A DNA stretch of 64,000 nt from Owenia fusiformis (Eukaryota > Annelida > Polychaeta > Sabellida > Oweniidae). Position numbers and translations under genes: made by a program. The notes beneath the pieces were generated by a model that was not told the DNA's origin, made no database searches, and saw only the letters and a list, made by a program, of their open reading frames with translations. The stretch covers positions 496,001 to 560,000 of the forward strand of contig CAIIXF020000010.1 of assembly GCA_903813345.2 (NCBI GenBank), written 5' to 3'. Positions 13,919 to 28,000 of this stretch are shown in pieces. Every line of letters begins with the position of its first letter. Within the stretch, counting starts at the first letter, position 1.

Positions 13919-14110
13919 CGTCAACTCTTCTTAGAGGAGACATGACAATAAGAAAACGAAAAGAAATCTGTCACTCACTCGAACATTGTGATATACATCC
14001 AATCTGTTCGAAGTCGAATCCACTTGATTTATCAACTTCTATCAGTTCATATCATGCATCAACTAATCTATTACTTCTATGAATGTTCATCTCTCTGGTA
14101 GTAATGTACT

Positions 14111-14174
14111 ATTAACAAAGTTGTTGATTTTAAAATAAATATCTCTGAGAAAGAAAATCAACAACTTTGTTAAT
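14111..14174. repeat. Perfect 21-bp hairpin
   Basis: ATTAACAAAGTTGTTGATTT(T) at 14111-14131 is perfectly inverted at 14154-14174, with a 22-nt loop. Confidence 0.85.
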
Positions 14175-15544
14175 AATCTTTTACTAAAACTAAGTGTATC
14201 AAGCATTTCCTAATTCTAAATACTTCATGGAATTATTGTGTGCAAGAATTGTATAAAATTAATGGACTAGAGTTGGATTTTTCCCAATCATTCAGTTATT
14301 GTTTCGAACTGGGTCCAAGTTTTCTCCAACCTTGCTCAATCATTCCAATAAAGCTTACTGTTTATAAATAGCAGAGGCATATCTTATAACAGTTGAAATT
14401 GAATGGTTCACTCTTCACCAATGACTAGTATTTGGTATATTCTCTTTAAGTCTTGACCTTGACCTTGCTAACTCACTTCCTCAATGCCTTGTTTTTTGTG
14501 TTGGTGGTAACATATATCTTTTGATGACTGTTACTGTTATCTGACTTTAATTATAAATATATCTCAATTGGCAACATTTAGAGTTCAAGGTCACCTGAAA
14601 TGTCAACAAATGGGCTCTAAAAAGGAAGGATGATGTAAGCTATGGTCCTCTTTTCATTATAATTGTCATTTCAAAAAGTGATGAAATAAGGTCTGAGCAT
14701 TAGGATTTTTCAGTAAACAGACATTTTAATATAAGGGATAGAGTAACAAAAGTTATCCTCAACTCACATCATTTACTTTCCCTTTAGGCTATAAAGCTTC
14801 TTTATTAAATTGAAGGGAAATATAGCATGAACGGATTTTCAAAGTTCAAGTTTAATAAAAGGTTCCCACTTATCCCAACAACAAAAAATGTATGGATTGG
14901 CGTTGACAGATTGTTCACAATTTAAGAGAATTTTGTTAATGAACAGTTTGAATATAAGACTTAGTCCCTCAGGAAATGCCTTGAGATTCTAAACCAGTAT
15001 GTCTTGCAATCAGCAATTAACAGAATAGAATTTTATAAATGTCAGGGATATCCAATCTATAGATTATTCCTCTTCCATGAAAACGTATTCCCTTTTTATA
15101 ACACAAGCTATTCTTTTGGGATTGTACAAGTATAACACAAGATAAATTACTCATTTAGTTAATTGTTGTTTATCTAAAACTAAAGCTACATAAAACTAAG
15201 TATTCATTTAAAAGTTTATTGCAATGATTCAAAAACGGTTTGCAAATGAGTAGATTTAACATTGAGCGGTTGAGTAAATGCTTCCGAGTAGTCCAGTAGA
15301 CTCAACCAAACATGCATATTACATTTTAACTAATGTTTTGGAGAAAAGAAAATACATTTGAGATTTAATTTTTAGACACTTAAAATTCCAGTGTAGAATA
15401 TTGCATATAAATCAGGTGCTAATTCAGCAAATAGATGAACGTCTTAATTTTTACATTTTTGATAAACTACCCAAGATTAAAGTCTTTAATGTTAAGTGAT
15501 GATTCAGGTTCAATGAAGATCCTTAAAATGATAATAAATATTTG
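14175..15544. other. No gene recognised
   Basis: AT-rich sequence downstream of EIF3J on its strand. No repeat or coding signal stands out; it may include distal 3' UTR or intergenic DNA. Confidence 0.35.
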
Positions 15545-15866
15545 ATCAGGATCATCCCAGAATGGTCAGGATCATCCCAGAAAGATCAGGATCATCCCAG
15601 AATGGTCAAGATGATCCCAGAATGATCAGGATCATCCCAGAATGGCCAAGATCATCCCAGAATGGTCGGGATCATCGTAGAATGGTCGGGATCATCCCAA
15701 AATGGTCGGGATTATCCCAGAAAGGTTGGGATTATCCCAGACTGCTCAGGATCATCCCAGACTGGTCAGGAGGATCATCCAAGACTGGTCAGGAGGATCA
15801 TCCAAGACTGGTCAAGATTATCTCAGAATGGCCAGGATCATCCCAGACTGGTCAGGTCAGACTGGT
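15545..15866. repeat. 20-bp minisatellite downstream of EIF3J
   Basis: About 16 copies of GGTCAGGATCATCCCAGAAT with two 23-bp variants (AGGAGGATCATCC). It starts about 190 bp past the EIF3J stop codon, so it could lie in that gene's 3' UTR. Overlapping plus-strand open frames of 86-103 codons are repeat artefacts. Confidence 0.92.
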
Positions 15867-16053
15867 TCAATGATATTATTCCATGCAATGTTATTCAGCT
15901 TAAAATCTTCCCAAATCTGGATTGAGCTCAGCTTAAATACAATTCAAAATTGTCCAACATGATTGAAATTAAAATTATTCCAATTATAGTAAGAACAAAT
16001 CCTATTGTGGTTGAGATTATTCCAAATAAGGGCATAACGGCTCTGGATGGAGT

Positions 16054-19000
16054 CTACATAAAATCGTCATAAGCATTGTCGTATTGTACAGTTGCACTAT
16101 AGTCATCCAGTTCACCTCCTCCTTTCGAGCTTGTAATTTTAGGTTTAGTACTTTTTTTCTTTCCTTTTTGACCCTGGAAAAACAAACATTAATGTAATGG
16201 AATATACTAAATATACTTTATAGTACTGTTAATTGCTTTGGTTTGACAATTGTCGTATTCATTGTTCCCTCTTCAAAAGAGGAGACACGAAAGATTTTCC
16301 TTATAAGGTCAAAATATTTCCATTGATGCAGTTCGCGGAGGAACAAATTCATACTTCCTTGTTTTCCCCAATAGGTTTAACATGGGGATTTTCACACCTA
16401 CACATAAACAACTGAGCAGTTGACGCGTCGCTATTATCTAGGTCAACCGGTTCAGTGTCCGAAAGCAAATTGATGGTACTCATTTCCGAATTTCATTGTT
16501 CATTATAAAAGCTTTTCTTGATTATACTCAGTATACTGACCATTAAAGCAATGACAAAGAACAATACTTCTGATGCTGTCATTGTTTTATTTAGAACTTT
16601 CGGGTCACGCAAATGTATCGTTGGAAATATTTACCAAACAAATTTTGTCCTTTTTGAGAGCTTTTTAAGTATATATTTTCGTACCTTCTCGATTAAAGAG
16701 CGAACTACGAAAGGCTTAATTCACCCATCTTGTTCTTGTTCTTGATTACCAATTGAAATGTCATCATTATATTAATAATATCAAACAGTATTTTAATATA
16801 CTTTCTTAAAAAAATCTTCTAAATTGAGTAGTAGCTGAAATTTTTCGAAATGGCAAATTTGCTAACTTAAATCCACAACAACATTTCAGTGATTTTTGTT
16901 TCAGATACTGTTGAGGTGCTTTTATATTTTCACAAGTCACGCACCATGAAAGACCTGTTAATATTTCATCTAGCCCCATGGTTATACTTTATCATATAGC
17001 ATTTCATCCATTTACAAATTGATAAAGTTTTATACCTTTTGTATTTTTACTTTTTCATTTGCAACAGCATTTAATGTACTTGAGAGCTTCTTCACTTCGT
17101 CTGCGTCCACTGCAAGTTAAGAAAATTAAATTAAGTTCCTCTATTTTAACAAATTAGGTCCCTCTGTAAGACAAATCCAAAATAGAATGTCATATCATTT
17201 GTTCTCGTTTTTCTAATAGTAATTATTATCAATTTATCATACATGATGTCATCTTATTTTCAAATAGTTTTGTAATGTTTTACAAACAATATTTTCAAGG
17301 TGAATAGAGGTAACGCATTCCAGCCATGCGTCGCTGTTCAAAACGAGGCTGCAACATGTTTCAGAACAAATTGGAGGCAACAATGATTATCAGAGCCATT
17401 GTTTTTGAAAACCATTGCTTTACATTCGATGAACAACCCCTAAAAGTATGTAAAGCCATAAAAATTTCTAATTAGGCATTGACCATGATGAGCCGATCCT
17501 TTTTTTCTGGAGCTATCTTCTAATTCATTCAAATTGAGGTGGTATTTCGCCACTTATGAGCAAAATTAACATTGGCATTCAATGACCTAACAAATAGAGA
17601 ATGAACAGTACAAATTAAGGTTGAGACTTTTGTTCGTTTTTCTAGCAAACTGCTTACAAAATTGAACTCCTAGAAACGTGACACAGTCATTTTCAGCAAT
17701 ATTGCAAGAGTCCACAGGTCAGGTTCAGCTATATGGCAACGTAGTCCAAACACCCACTTTCTCTGTACACTGTATTTTAAAGCACAGTCATGAAGGATTG
17801 TTCCTCCAGTCGAATTTCAAGAAACAGATTAATTGACTAACCATGGTCTAATTGATTGGGATTTGATACATCTAGACTAGTATGTGTGAATATTCATAAA
17901 ACTTATTATCAGCAAGTTAGACTAGAAACTAATTGCTAGATCAAATGAATCCTCTAACTCTAATTTGTATCATGAGCTCCTCAATATATTTGTCCAGAAA
18001 AATAGCATTTTTGCATGCAACTGTGTAGAAGATCAGCTTCATTGCTGTGACCTAGTTTCCAATTTCGTCAAATATGTATGGTGTCTAGACCAGCATTGCC
18101 ATTGTGTCTGGACTACGTTTCCAAAATATGCCTGGTTTTTGACCCAGAATAGGTTGACAGAAGACAAACAATGAACACACTTTGAAGAACTATAGTTTCT
18201 GTGGTTTATATGTGATTTCATAGATATGTACCCAGTGACAAAGTCAAAAACATGGAATAGAAGCTAGAAAAATGACCTGACAAAGGATAGGTATCGATAT
18301 GAAGAACTGAATTCAACAATGCTTTTCTCGTAAACCAATTATTGAAAACATTCTGTAAAAAAACATGGTGCTTTATGTAATTTAATGTCTAAATTATTTA
18401 TATATATTTCATATAACTGTCTTTGTTAACATATTCTGTTTTTTTAGTACAATTGTTTTTTGTTCCTTTCTACCAATTCTTGAGAATGAAATAAAATGTC
18501 TTTCCTAACCTTGTTGGAACAAAATAGCATATATACTAGTACAACATTTTCTTTGACCTCTCAATATTATAGTTATACAAAGGAAATTTTGGGTTAATTG
18601 ACAATTGATTAATTGGTTGATTTAACAAAAAGTATGCAAAAACTTAATAAAACAAAAAAAAACAAAAAAAAATTGGAACATTTGTTAATTGAACACAAAC
18701 CCTTCATTTTTCCTCTAAAATGCACCAAAATTTCACTGAGCATAGTTCTCACTTAACTCTCTGATGTAAAGTTCATAGGTGCAAACCACAACGTTAATGC
18801 ATTAAACTAGTCAATGCTTGATATGACCCCCTTTTCTTATCTTAAATATACACTTGTCAATTTCGCAGCTACTTTTTCAAGCATTCTTTATTTCAAAGCT
18901 TTAATGAACATGTTGATTGCTATACACATTTTATAAAATCATATTTAGTTGACATGAGGTATTTACATCTATGGTTTACTGGAAAACTATTGTCAACTCA

Positions 19001-22000
19001 AGAATACCCCAAATCATTATTTTTATTTAAGAGTAGGAAAGAAAGAACATGTCAAAGGTGAGTGATTGCATAACCCATAAAGCTACTAAACTGACAAAAT
19101 CATTGTTTCCACTTTTCAGGAGAGGGAAAACTGACTAGTTATTTACAAGGCTTTATTAAAGACCACCTCTAAGCGCACATAATATAATATATCATTTGTG
19201 TTCTGGGAAACTCCTTTATGATATTGATATACATATATTGATATATTCAATGAATATTATTCATATTAAACAAGAAAGGGGAGGGGGTTCATTTACCAGT
19301 CAAGGCAAACATATAAGTAGTTTGTTCGAGCTGAATTTTTTAATCAAGATGGCTTGGACAAAATCAAACGAACAGCAAAGTAAATGAATAATTTCAAAAC
19401 TGAGTCCCAGGCTTCAACTTGTAATTCAGGAGAAAAGGGGTCATATCTTTAACTTTGTTGTTAGCACCTATAAACTTCACATCAGATTAATAAGTGATTG
19501 AACAAGACTCAGTAAAATTTTGGTGCATTTTAGAGAATGATTTTGAGTTCAATTATCAAATGTTCCAATTTTTTTTTTTGGACCACCCTGTACATAAAAA
19601 TTAAGATAAACCTTTTATTTTATTAACAAGATACTTTTTTAAATCAACCAATTACAATATTAAGAGACCTAAACACATTGTGTTATGTCGTTTTGTTCCA
19701 ATGAGGTTTGGATAGATGTTTCATTCCATTCCGAACATATGATACCAGGAACAAAAGAAGTGTCTGATGTGTTTTCTAAAACAATATAGAGAAAAGTATA
19801 TACAGAATATACATGTACATGTATATTTCAAATTATATTGTTACCATCTAAAAGATGACCATTAAATTGATGATGAATAAAATTTTCAGAATTTTTTGAT
19901 GACTGGTTTAAGAGAAACGCGGTGTATTTTGGTGTATTTTGCATCAACATTTTTCATGATGCTATAATTTATATAATAAATTCTGTATTTACTTACGGGT
20001 AACTGTTACATCTCGTATTAAATCATCTAGGAAACCGTGATAGTGAATAGACCGCTGCAACAAAAATTGTTAACATTTAACAGTAAAACAGTCTGACAAA
20101 TATCAATGTACATTGAAATTATGCTTTAAAATCAATAGAAATATCTCTATGTGTCTAGCTACACAAAGAGATGTTTAAAAACACAAGTCACATTTTATTT
20201 TTACAATAAATATCTTGTTGTATTAAACCAATGTCAATTCTTCCAGTGTTCCGCCGAGTGCACACATAATTAGCCCTAGTCCAGGAGAAGCTTAGCTTAG
20301 CAGAATTTTGAATTTTCTCACATTTGCATTAGATTTTTCAGTACAGTTCAGTATACTGTACACACACTTACCTCTAATGTGTTAAATTTTTCGACTATTT
20401 TATTTTTAAAAGTATTAAATTCCTCTACTGTGGTTGGTTGCATAGCATCAATACTGGACAAGCCTTTCAGTTCATCATTTGATATTCCTGAAATGCACAA
20501 AATATTTTTTGCATGCTCTCTGCTTCTACTATTGATGGAAAATCTACAGACTCAAATCGCAATGAGTAAAATATTTTTTAATTTGGGTTATTTAACCCTT
20601 TCACGACGATAGGCTCCATATGGAGCCCTATTACAGTCTACAATTTCGTTTTCAGCTCATACTTGCCAAGAGTGACTACTAAAAATTATTAGTTCTCGCC
20701 ATATGAAATTTGTACTAGTCCTGTTTTGGGCAGGAAATAACACATAAATTAAACAGAGACACGACACATAAAATAGTCCACCCGTGTAGCTCAGCGGTAG
20801 CGCAGGTACCTCTTACGTGGAACAATCTTCCCTAATCCGTAATAGACACCACAGAAATAAATCAATTCAAGAATGGAATTGATAAGCACCTGATAAGACA
20901 GAAATTTCTTCCCCGCAACTAAACCCATGTCCAGCGAGCAATTAAACAACACCCCCCCCCCTTTAATATGACATTAAGTGTAAAAAGAACTGGATCATAC
21001 AGGACTATCCTTCTTTCCAGAATAACAGACATAGATATATTTGCCTCAAAGAATAGTATTTTTCTGACTCAAAAGTAAACAGAATTAGCTTTAGAAGAAT
21101 GTTTCAAGTCAAACAATTCAGAGAAAACATGTTGTCTTATGAGAACATAAACATTGGTAGTCATGTGATCAGACCAATCATATACCAATATACCAATCAT
21201 GTTGTTTCAACATTCAAATTTAAATTTCCCACTATAATAAACATTCCTAAGTGGCTCTAAGTGAAAGGTCATCCTGCTTAATTTATGCAGCTCTTGCGTT
21301 TTAGAGTTTCCCTCCCCAAGATTTTATTTTTTATTTCAAATCTACATGATAAAATGGGAACTGCAAACTTTATTGAAGGGGGTATGCTTATTGAAAGCAA
21401 TTACTAGTATTTTTCTCAATAGATGTCTCCCTCTCTCACACTAATCTGAGAACAGGAAGTTAGCAAACTTCAAAAAGTATCTTAATAATACGGTGATTTT
21501 ACCTATAAATTGCTGGTTTTTAAGACTTTATTTTGGAAAAATAAGAATCTGTATGGTAAGTAAACACTTTATCTTATGTTTTGAGAAGTTATAGCCTAAA
21601 AGCTGGTCTTTTGTTCTAGCTCATTTTCGCCTCAGCAGTTTCATTTCCGCATTTGGCGAGGTGCGACAGACGAAATCGTAGACTGCTATTATGTAATACC
21701 TTGCAGGAGGATAGGTACCCTGCGTGCAGAGTCTAGTTAAACTACACTCTGCCTAGTAGAGACCATATTACAGTTTAGTAGCCCCGCCCCCACGACGGGG
21801 TACCGATGACAGTTTGGGTAAATCACTTTTGACCTAAGCGCCAATCAGCAAGCTTGAAGAAACATACGCCAAATGCGTTCTAATTAAATATGCGCATGTC
21901 ATTGGTCAATTCCGGGCTCAAGGATGACGTCAGAAGGAATGACCATATAAAGAACATCGGTCAAATTTGGCCGACGAACACTGATTGGCGCAGTGAGTTC

Positions 22001-25000
22001 ACAGGTTTATTTTAGTTTGAAAGAGTGAAGACGAAGCTCTCTTTTAAGAAGTGAAGTCAAACGAATGCAAAGGGTAGAGGATAGGCTCCTCTTTGCACCA
22101 TTATTTTTATCTATATACATCGATGAAATGATAATATCTTCAGTTCTATTCAGTATTTTTACACCAAATTTTGACAAGTTGTTCTAATGTGATAATCCTT
22201 ACTAAAAATTGTATTTCAGTGATAAAATTGAAGGTATAGGTCCCGGGGCATAGGTAATTTTCCCCTAAAAAACACTCTTACTTATCCGTCACCAGGGTCA
22301 ACATTTACCTCTTATATTCACGTCGGGAAAGGGTTAATGGATCTGATACAGAGGCTTAGGAAAGCAGTCGTCTACTCGTAATTTACTACCACTTTTTTCA
22401 TTTGACGACTACATGTTTCAGTCTGGTAGTCCTGTGTACGACTAGTATATTCAAAGTTTTTATATGAACTTATTTACCGTCAAACTTGCCCGGAATATTG
22501 CAAGAGAAAAACAATTTCTAAAATTCACTTTCTTCCGGTATTCAAACCAATCAGGTTAATTCTTTATGCAATGATTCAGGGATGAAATTTTGGGACCACT
22601 AAAATTATTTAAAGTAGTGGTCCCTGGGACTAGTACAATTTCAAAAAGACCTAAGCCTCTGATCTGATACATGCCACAGTATAATATTCACCATCTATTC
22701 TTAAATACCTTTGGTTAACAGACAAAAAGGGCTTCTAAAATTCTTTGCCTATTCAAGCAACTGGGATTCACTTAAAAACCAGGGGCTGTGAATTTGTACC
22801 ACCATCTTTTTTTATATTTTATAATCTTTTTTAAATATTTTTGTGATCAAATTTTACCTAATGTTTCTACAGCTATTTTAAGATCTTCTTCCTCCATTTG
22901 TCTTTTTAGTCGAAGTTTTTCAGCTGCCATCTCCTCGGGATTTAGTTTCCTTTTGGCCATCTCTTCCTAAATCACATAAATGCATAAATGGGTTAGTAAT
23001 AAAAAACTAAAATATGGAAGGATTAAAAGTTTAGGCATTACATACTGTAGAAGTGGAAATTTCAACGAGGCATAAATTTTATTGAATTTTTCTGAGAACA
23101 AGAGGTCAGCAAAGTAAAATTCGTTAAACTTGAAAAAGTGTCGTATTCTTGGTACATAATCTTGAAATTCCATTTGTCCACAGTTGGAAATAAAATTGAA
23201 AATTTCCTATTTGAAAATTCTAATTTTTGTATGACATTAACAGCGCTTGCATTAGGTTAGAAAATTTGTGAGTCCCAAGGACGCAATTTTTTTTAAAAAG
23301 TGTGTCCTTTGAAAAAAAAGTGTGTCCCCTATTTCTAGCCTGTTTTGAGGTATAACTTTATTTTAAAAGCATTTTTTACCAAAACACCTTTCAGTTTTTG
23401 ATTTCTTGCCGCGAATTTAAAACGGAAGTAAACGTTAAGTACGGACTGAATAAATGCATGTTCGTTCATTCAACAACGAATACATTTTATTTCATGAATA
23501 ACCTAATATTTGTTTCTGAATAGGAAAAACTGTGGCGTGTCATGGTTTCAAATCTAAAAATAAACAAAGTCGAAAAAATTCGAGAGAATCATGATTATTT
23601 GTACATGTTGAGCCTTATTTACGATTCAAATAAAGGTGAGAGATCATAATTATTTGTTTTTGTTAGGTTTCGTTGTAAACAAATTGTAGTATTGACCTAA
23701 ACAATTTTGCGTCCAAAAAACGGAAATATTTTCAATTTTTGCGTCCTCCAAATTATTTTTGAGTCCTTAACATGTACGGGACGCCGTTAATGCAAGCCCT
23801 GCATTAAACTTTAATGAGCCTTTAATACTTGTAAACCTCAGAATGTTGACCTTGCATGTCTTTGATAAAACACAAAACTTTTTTTTATGACTAGTTTGAG
23901 AGAAAAATGTGTTCAATTTAGTCTACCATATCACTACCAATCCTTTAAAAGCAATGTTTGGGAGTATTTTGGCTTTCCCTAATGATAAATGTTAAGGTGA
24001 AGGAATACTACAATATGTATTTAGTTTGTAGGGAGGATTTGAAGTACATTGTATATTCACAATGAGTAAAAAGTTTAAATGACTCTGAAATTCAAAATTG
24101 AGAAATAAATTCAAAAAGTGTAAGTCAAAATATAATTCAATGAACCATGCTACTTTTGCCAGTCAGGTCTTGTCATAGCCTGGCACATCAGTTCCCAGTC
24201 AATTCCCAGTGAGAGGGCTTTCAGTACTGCTGCTGACACTGAGACAGCCTTTTAGGGTCCCACCTGTCCCCAGACAAAGTGGACGTGCTTATTACCTGGT
24301 GATTAAGGCTCTTGACACTAAATAGTTGGCTTGTAGCCAGATTTTGCTCGTAAAAAATTAAATATTTATATTATATTATAATGAGGCCTGTAAAAACTGT
24401 CAACAGAACCTGAACTGAACCTTGAAATTTTAGCATCATTTGATCCCTACAAGGGGTTTCATTAGCAGCAGGTGATTTTCACTGGTTGTTTTCACAAAAT
24501 CGCCTGATTTTTTAGGGATTTTTCAACTTTTCCATGTTAAACTCATGATTTCCATTAATTTTGCCTGTTGTTTTCATTTATTTAGCCTGTTGTGAGAAAT
24601 TCTAGGGAAACTCCTGCCAACATATTTTCACTAAAAATTACATTTGCTGGCTGTTATTACTGTAGATTGGGTTAATTTGGCGCTACTTAATTTGGCGATT
24701 TTGCCATTTTTGGCATATTGGCGGCTATTTAATTTGGCGGATATGCAAAAAATTGGGCATGTTTGGCTATGTTCATTTTTTTTCTTTTGAGGACCACTGG
24801 CGATATTCACCATGTTTGTACAATTTTGTGAGATCATCCTTAACATTTTGCACCTCGATCGATGCTGCTACTATACTGCGCTTTTCCTTTCTAGTTTTTC
24901 CCTGAGTATTAATGAGTGACTGACCAGTTCTAAGCCAATTTATGAGACATTTTTTCATATTTTTGGAAAAACTAAACCGGAAGTGACCTAAATACACTGG

Positions 25001-28000
25001 ACGAAATACCCTAGATAATTCCCGGGGATTCATTCTAAATTTTGGCGAAGATTTATATTGGCGAATTTTTCAATTTCGCCAAATTCGCCAAATTAAAGCG
25101 GGCGCCAAATTAACCCAATCTACAGTATTAGGAATTTCTCAACCTTTAACCAGTGAAAGGGTTTGGGTAAACTTACATTTTTTCTCTTTTCCTCTGCTGC
25201 TTTTCTTGCTTGCTCTTCTTTCTCAGCTATCCTTTCTTTAAGAGGCTTCTTTTTCTTCACTTGAATGGCTTTTGGGGCTAAAATAAAAACATTATAATCT
25301 TGGAATAACATTTATCGAACTAGGAGTCACACAAAAGAACAAACAGAAGGTTAGGTTACATATGGTAGTCATACAGTGCCATTATATCATTTGATTCATA
25401 GGATCATTGAGTGTAAAACCAACTACATGACTGATTGCAGATGCTTTGTGTGTTCTACTGTGCATGGTAAAGTATATATTTACTATAGTACTAGTATATT
25501 GTATAGTATAGGATACAGAAAACAAAAGGTGCTCACAAAAACAGGGCCAAGCGTCTATCACCAAACAACCTAACATTAGAGTTTTATGGCAGAGGGGATT
25601 TCAGAACATCAAAGTGTTCTTTCTTACCATATCAGAGCAATTTAACCGCATCTTGTTTTAATGCATACACATTTCTTTCAGATAAATAAAAATATTGTAT
25701 ATATTTGAGATATTAATACATTTAGTTCTACTTCAAACTGCATCTAGAAACAAGTTGACTTTTAATTACTAACCATCATCTTCTGGTTTTTCTTCATCTT
25801 CATCTTCCCAGCTTGCCTACAATGAAAAATATAAAATATACATTTAAAGATTAAAATATACAATGAAATTACTAATTATACAATGAAAGTATAACACTAC
25901 AAAACGGTTAATTTGAATAAGTGACAAATGATTACTTTGAAAGATGTTTGATAGCATAATATTTGTTGAGTGTTTAGAAAGTAAGTTTTGATCCTATACC
26001 ATATAAGGTTTTACAAGGTTTTATAATGGAGCTACAGTTTTATAGCAAAATCAGATTCTTGTCCACAATACAAGTTTCAATTAACAAATTAATTTCTGAT
26101 CTGGTTCACCTTTACCATCCACCTAATAATCAAAAGGTATTGCTACTAATCAGTATATACAGGTAGTCGCTAATCGAATCATGGCCAATGTTACTTGCAA
26201 ATTGTAAAAAGTCAGTGAAAAGAACACAGTTTCTTGCTATTTTTGACATGACATCAGATCTCATGAAAGAACATCAAAAAATGACAATTTCTGACAGGAT
26301 GGAAGTTAAAAACAAATCTACCCACTACAGGCCCGTAGCCAGTGGGGGAGCTGGGGGAGCGGAAGCTCCTCCCCCCCTGGCCAGAAATTCTTTCAAAATC
26401 ATGCAGTTTTTCACCATTCTGAGAATTTTTCCCATGATTTTTAGCCAAAATTGTGAAAAAGCTCCCCCCCCCTGGTAAAAGCTGGCTATGGGCAAGCACT
26501 ACACTTAGCTAATTGGCAGAGACTGAGTGGTCAACAACTCGTATACAAGAACACAAATGTGTACAATATGTCCCCACCTATGGTTGATCCTGTCAAATGG
26601 TTATCCTAAAAATGAGTAGACAAGACTTTACCGACACAATTTGAGGACGGAGAATCCAAAATGGCCACCTTAAAATTTACCAAGAATGCCAAAAAATTAG
26701 TCTAGATTTTCATACTAAGAACCACCCCTGAAAATTTGAAATTGATCCGTCACACAGTTAACCAGAAAACATGTAAACAAGACTTTACAGACAAGATTTG
26801 AGGACAGAAAATCCAAAATGGCTGCCTTGACATTTATCCAGAATGCCAAAAAATAATCTGTTCTAGATTTTCATACTAAGAATCTTTCCTGAAAATTTGA
26901 AATTGATCTACCAAGCAGTTCACCTAAAAACGCATAAACAAAACTTTAAGATTTTAAGACAGAAAATCCAAAATGGCTGCCTTGACATTTATCCAGAATG
27001 CCAAAAAACTAATCAGATCTAGATTTTCATACTGAGAATCATCCCTGAAAATTTGAAACTGATATACCAAATGGTTCACCTGGAAATGTGTAGACAAGAC
27101 TTTACAGACAAGATTTTAGGACGGAAAATCCAAAATGGCTGCCTTGACATTTACCCAGAATGCCCAAAAACTAATCAGTTCTAGATTCTCATACTAAGAA
27201 TCATCCCTGAAAATTTCAAATTGATCTACAAACGGTTCACCTAAAAACGCGTAGACAAAACTTTAAGATTTTAAGACGGAAAATCCAAAATGGCTGCCTT
27301 GACATTTATCCAGAATGCCAAAAAACTAATCAGATCTAGATTTTCATACTGAGAATCATCCCTGAAAATTTGAAATTGATCTACCAAACGGTTCACCTGA
27401 AAATGCGTAGACAAGACTTTACAGACAAGATTTTAGGACGGAAAATCCAAAATGGCTGCCTTGACATTTACCAAGAAAGCCCAAAAACTAATCAGATCTA
27501 GATTCTCATACTAAGAATCATCCCTGAAAATTTGAAATTGATCTACCAAACGGTTCACCTGAAAACGCGTAGACAAGACTTTACAGACAAGATTTTAGGA
27601 CGGAAAAATCCAAAATGGCCGACAATAAAAAAGTGATTATGAGTTTTTGCTGAAATCTTTTTACAAAATTATCACATATAACTACTGTTAACAATAACCT
27701 AGGCTTTTACAACAAAGTACACCTGAAATTATTTATAAAGCTACTAAAAAGTTAAAGTATGAAAACTGAAAAACACCATTCAATATGATACAAAGTATTA
27801 TCGTGCGCTAACTTTTCTTAAAACATTCAAAATGGCTGACATGACGGAGCTAACAGGTCCAAAACCTAATCAGATCTAGAATGAAGTGAGCTGAACAAGA
27901 TGTTAAAGTTTTAAAAGGAACTGTGAAGCCGTTTTTCTTAAAGTTTGCAGACAAGGATTTTAGCATTTGACTTAAAAATGGCCGACAGGAAGTAGGTATC

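Larger units (their letters stand above)
20596..22333. mobile_element. piggyBac-like non-autonomous element (EIF3J intron 5)
   Basis: Flanked by TTAA (20592-20595 and 22334-22337). Termini are CCCTTTCACGACG and, inverted, CCCTTTCCCGACG, typical of piggyBac ends. Just inside the left end is the 16-bp palindrome GGCTCCATATGGAGCC. About 1.74 kb, including a 361-bp nested element. No transposase reading frame. Confidence 0.7.

Noticed and set aside
15562-15962. Three overlapping plus-strand open frames rich in SSQNGRD-type repeats
   Set aside because: All three frames of a 20-bp minisatellite are open; no gene signal beyond it.
20785-20820. Functional tRNA gene
   Set aside because: Only a D-arm-like 5' part is present; no T-arm, box B or acceptor pairing.
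24170-24300. GC-richer island in EIF3J intron 4 as a missed exon
   Set aside because: Flanking EIF3J exons 4 and 5 already join in phase and match the family; the island has no long open frame. It may be a SINE piece, but I cannot show ends.
24773-25033. 86-codon basic peptide on the minus strand
   Set aside because: It lies wholly within the CTGTAG MITE and has no recognisable domain.
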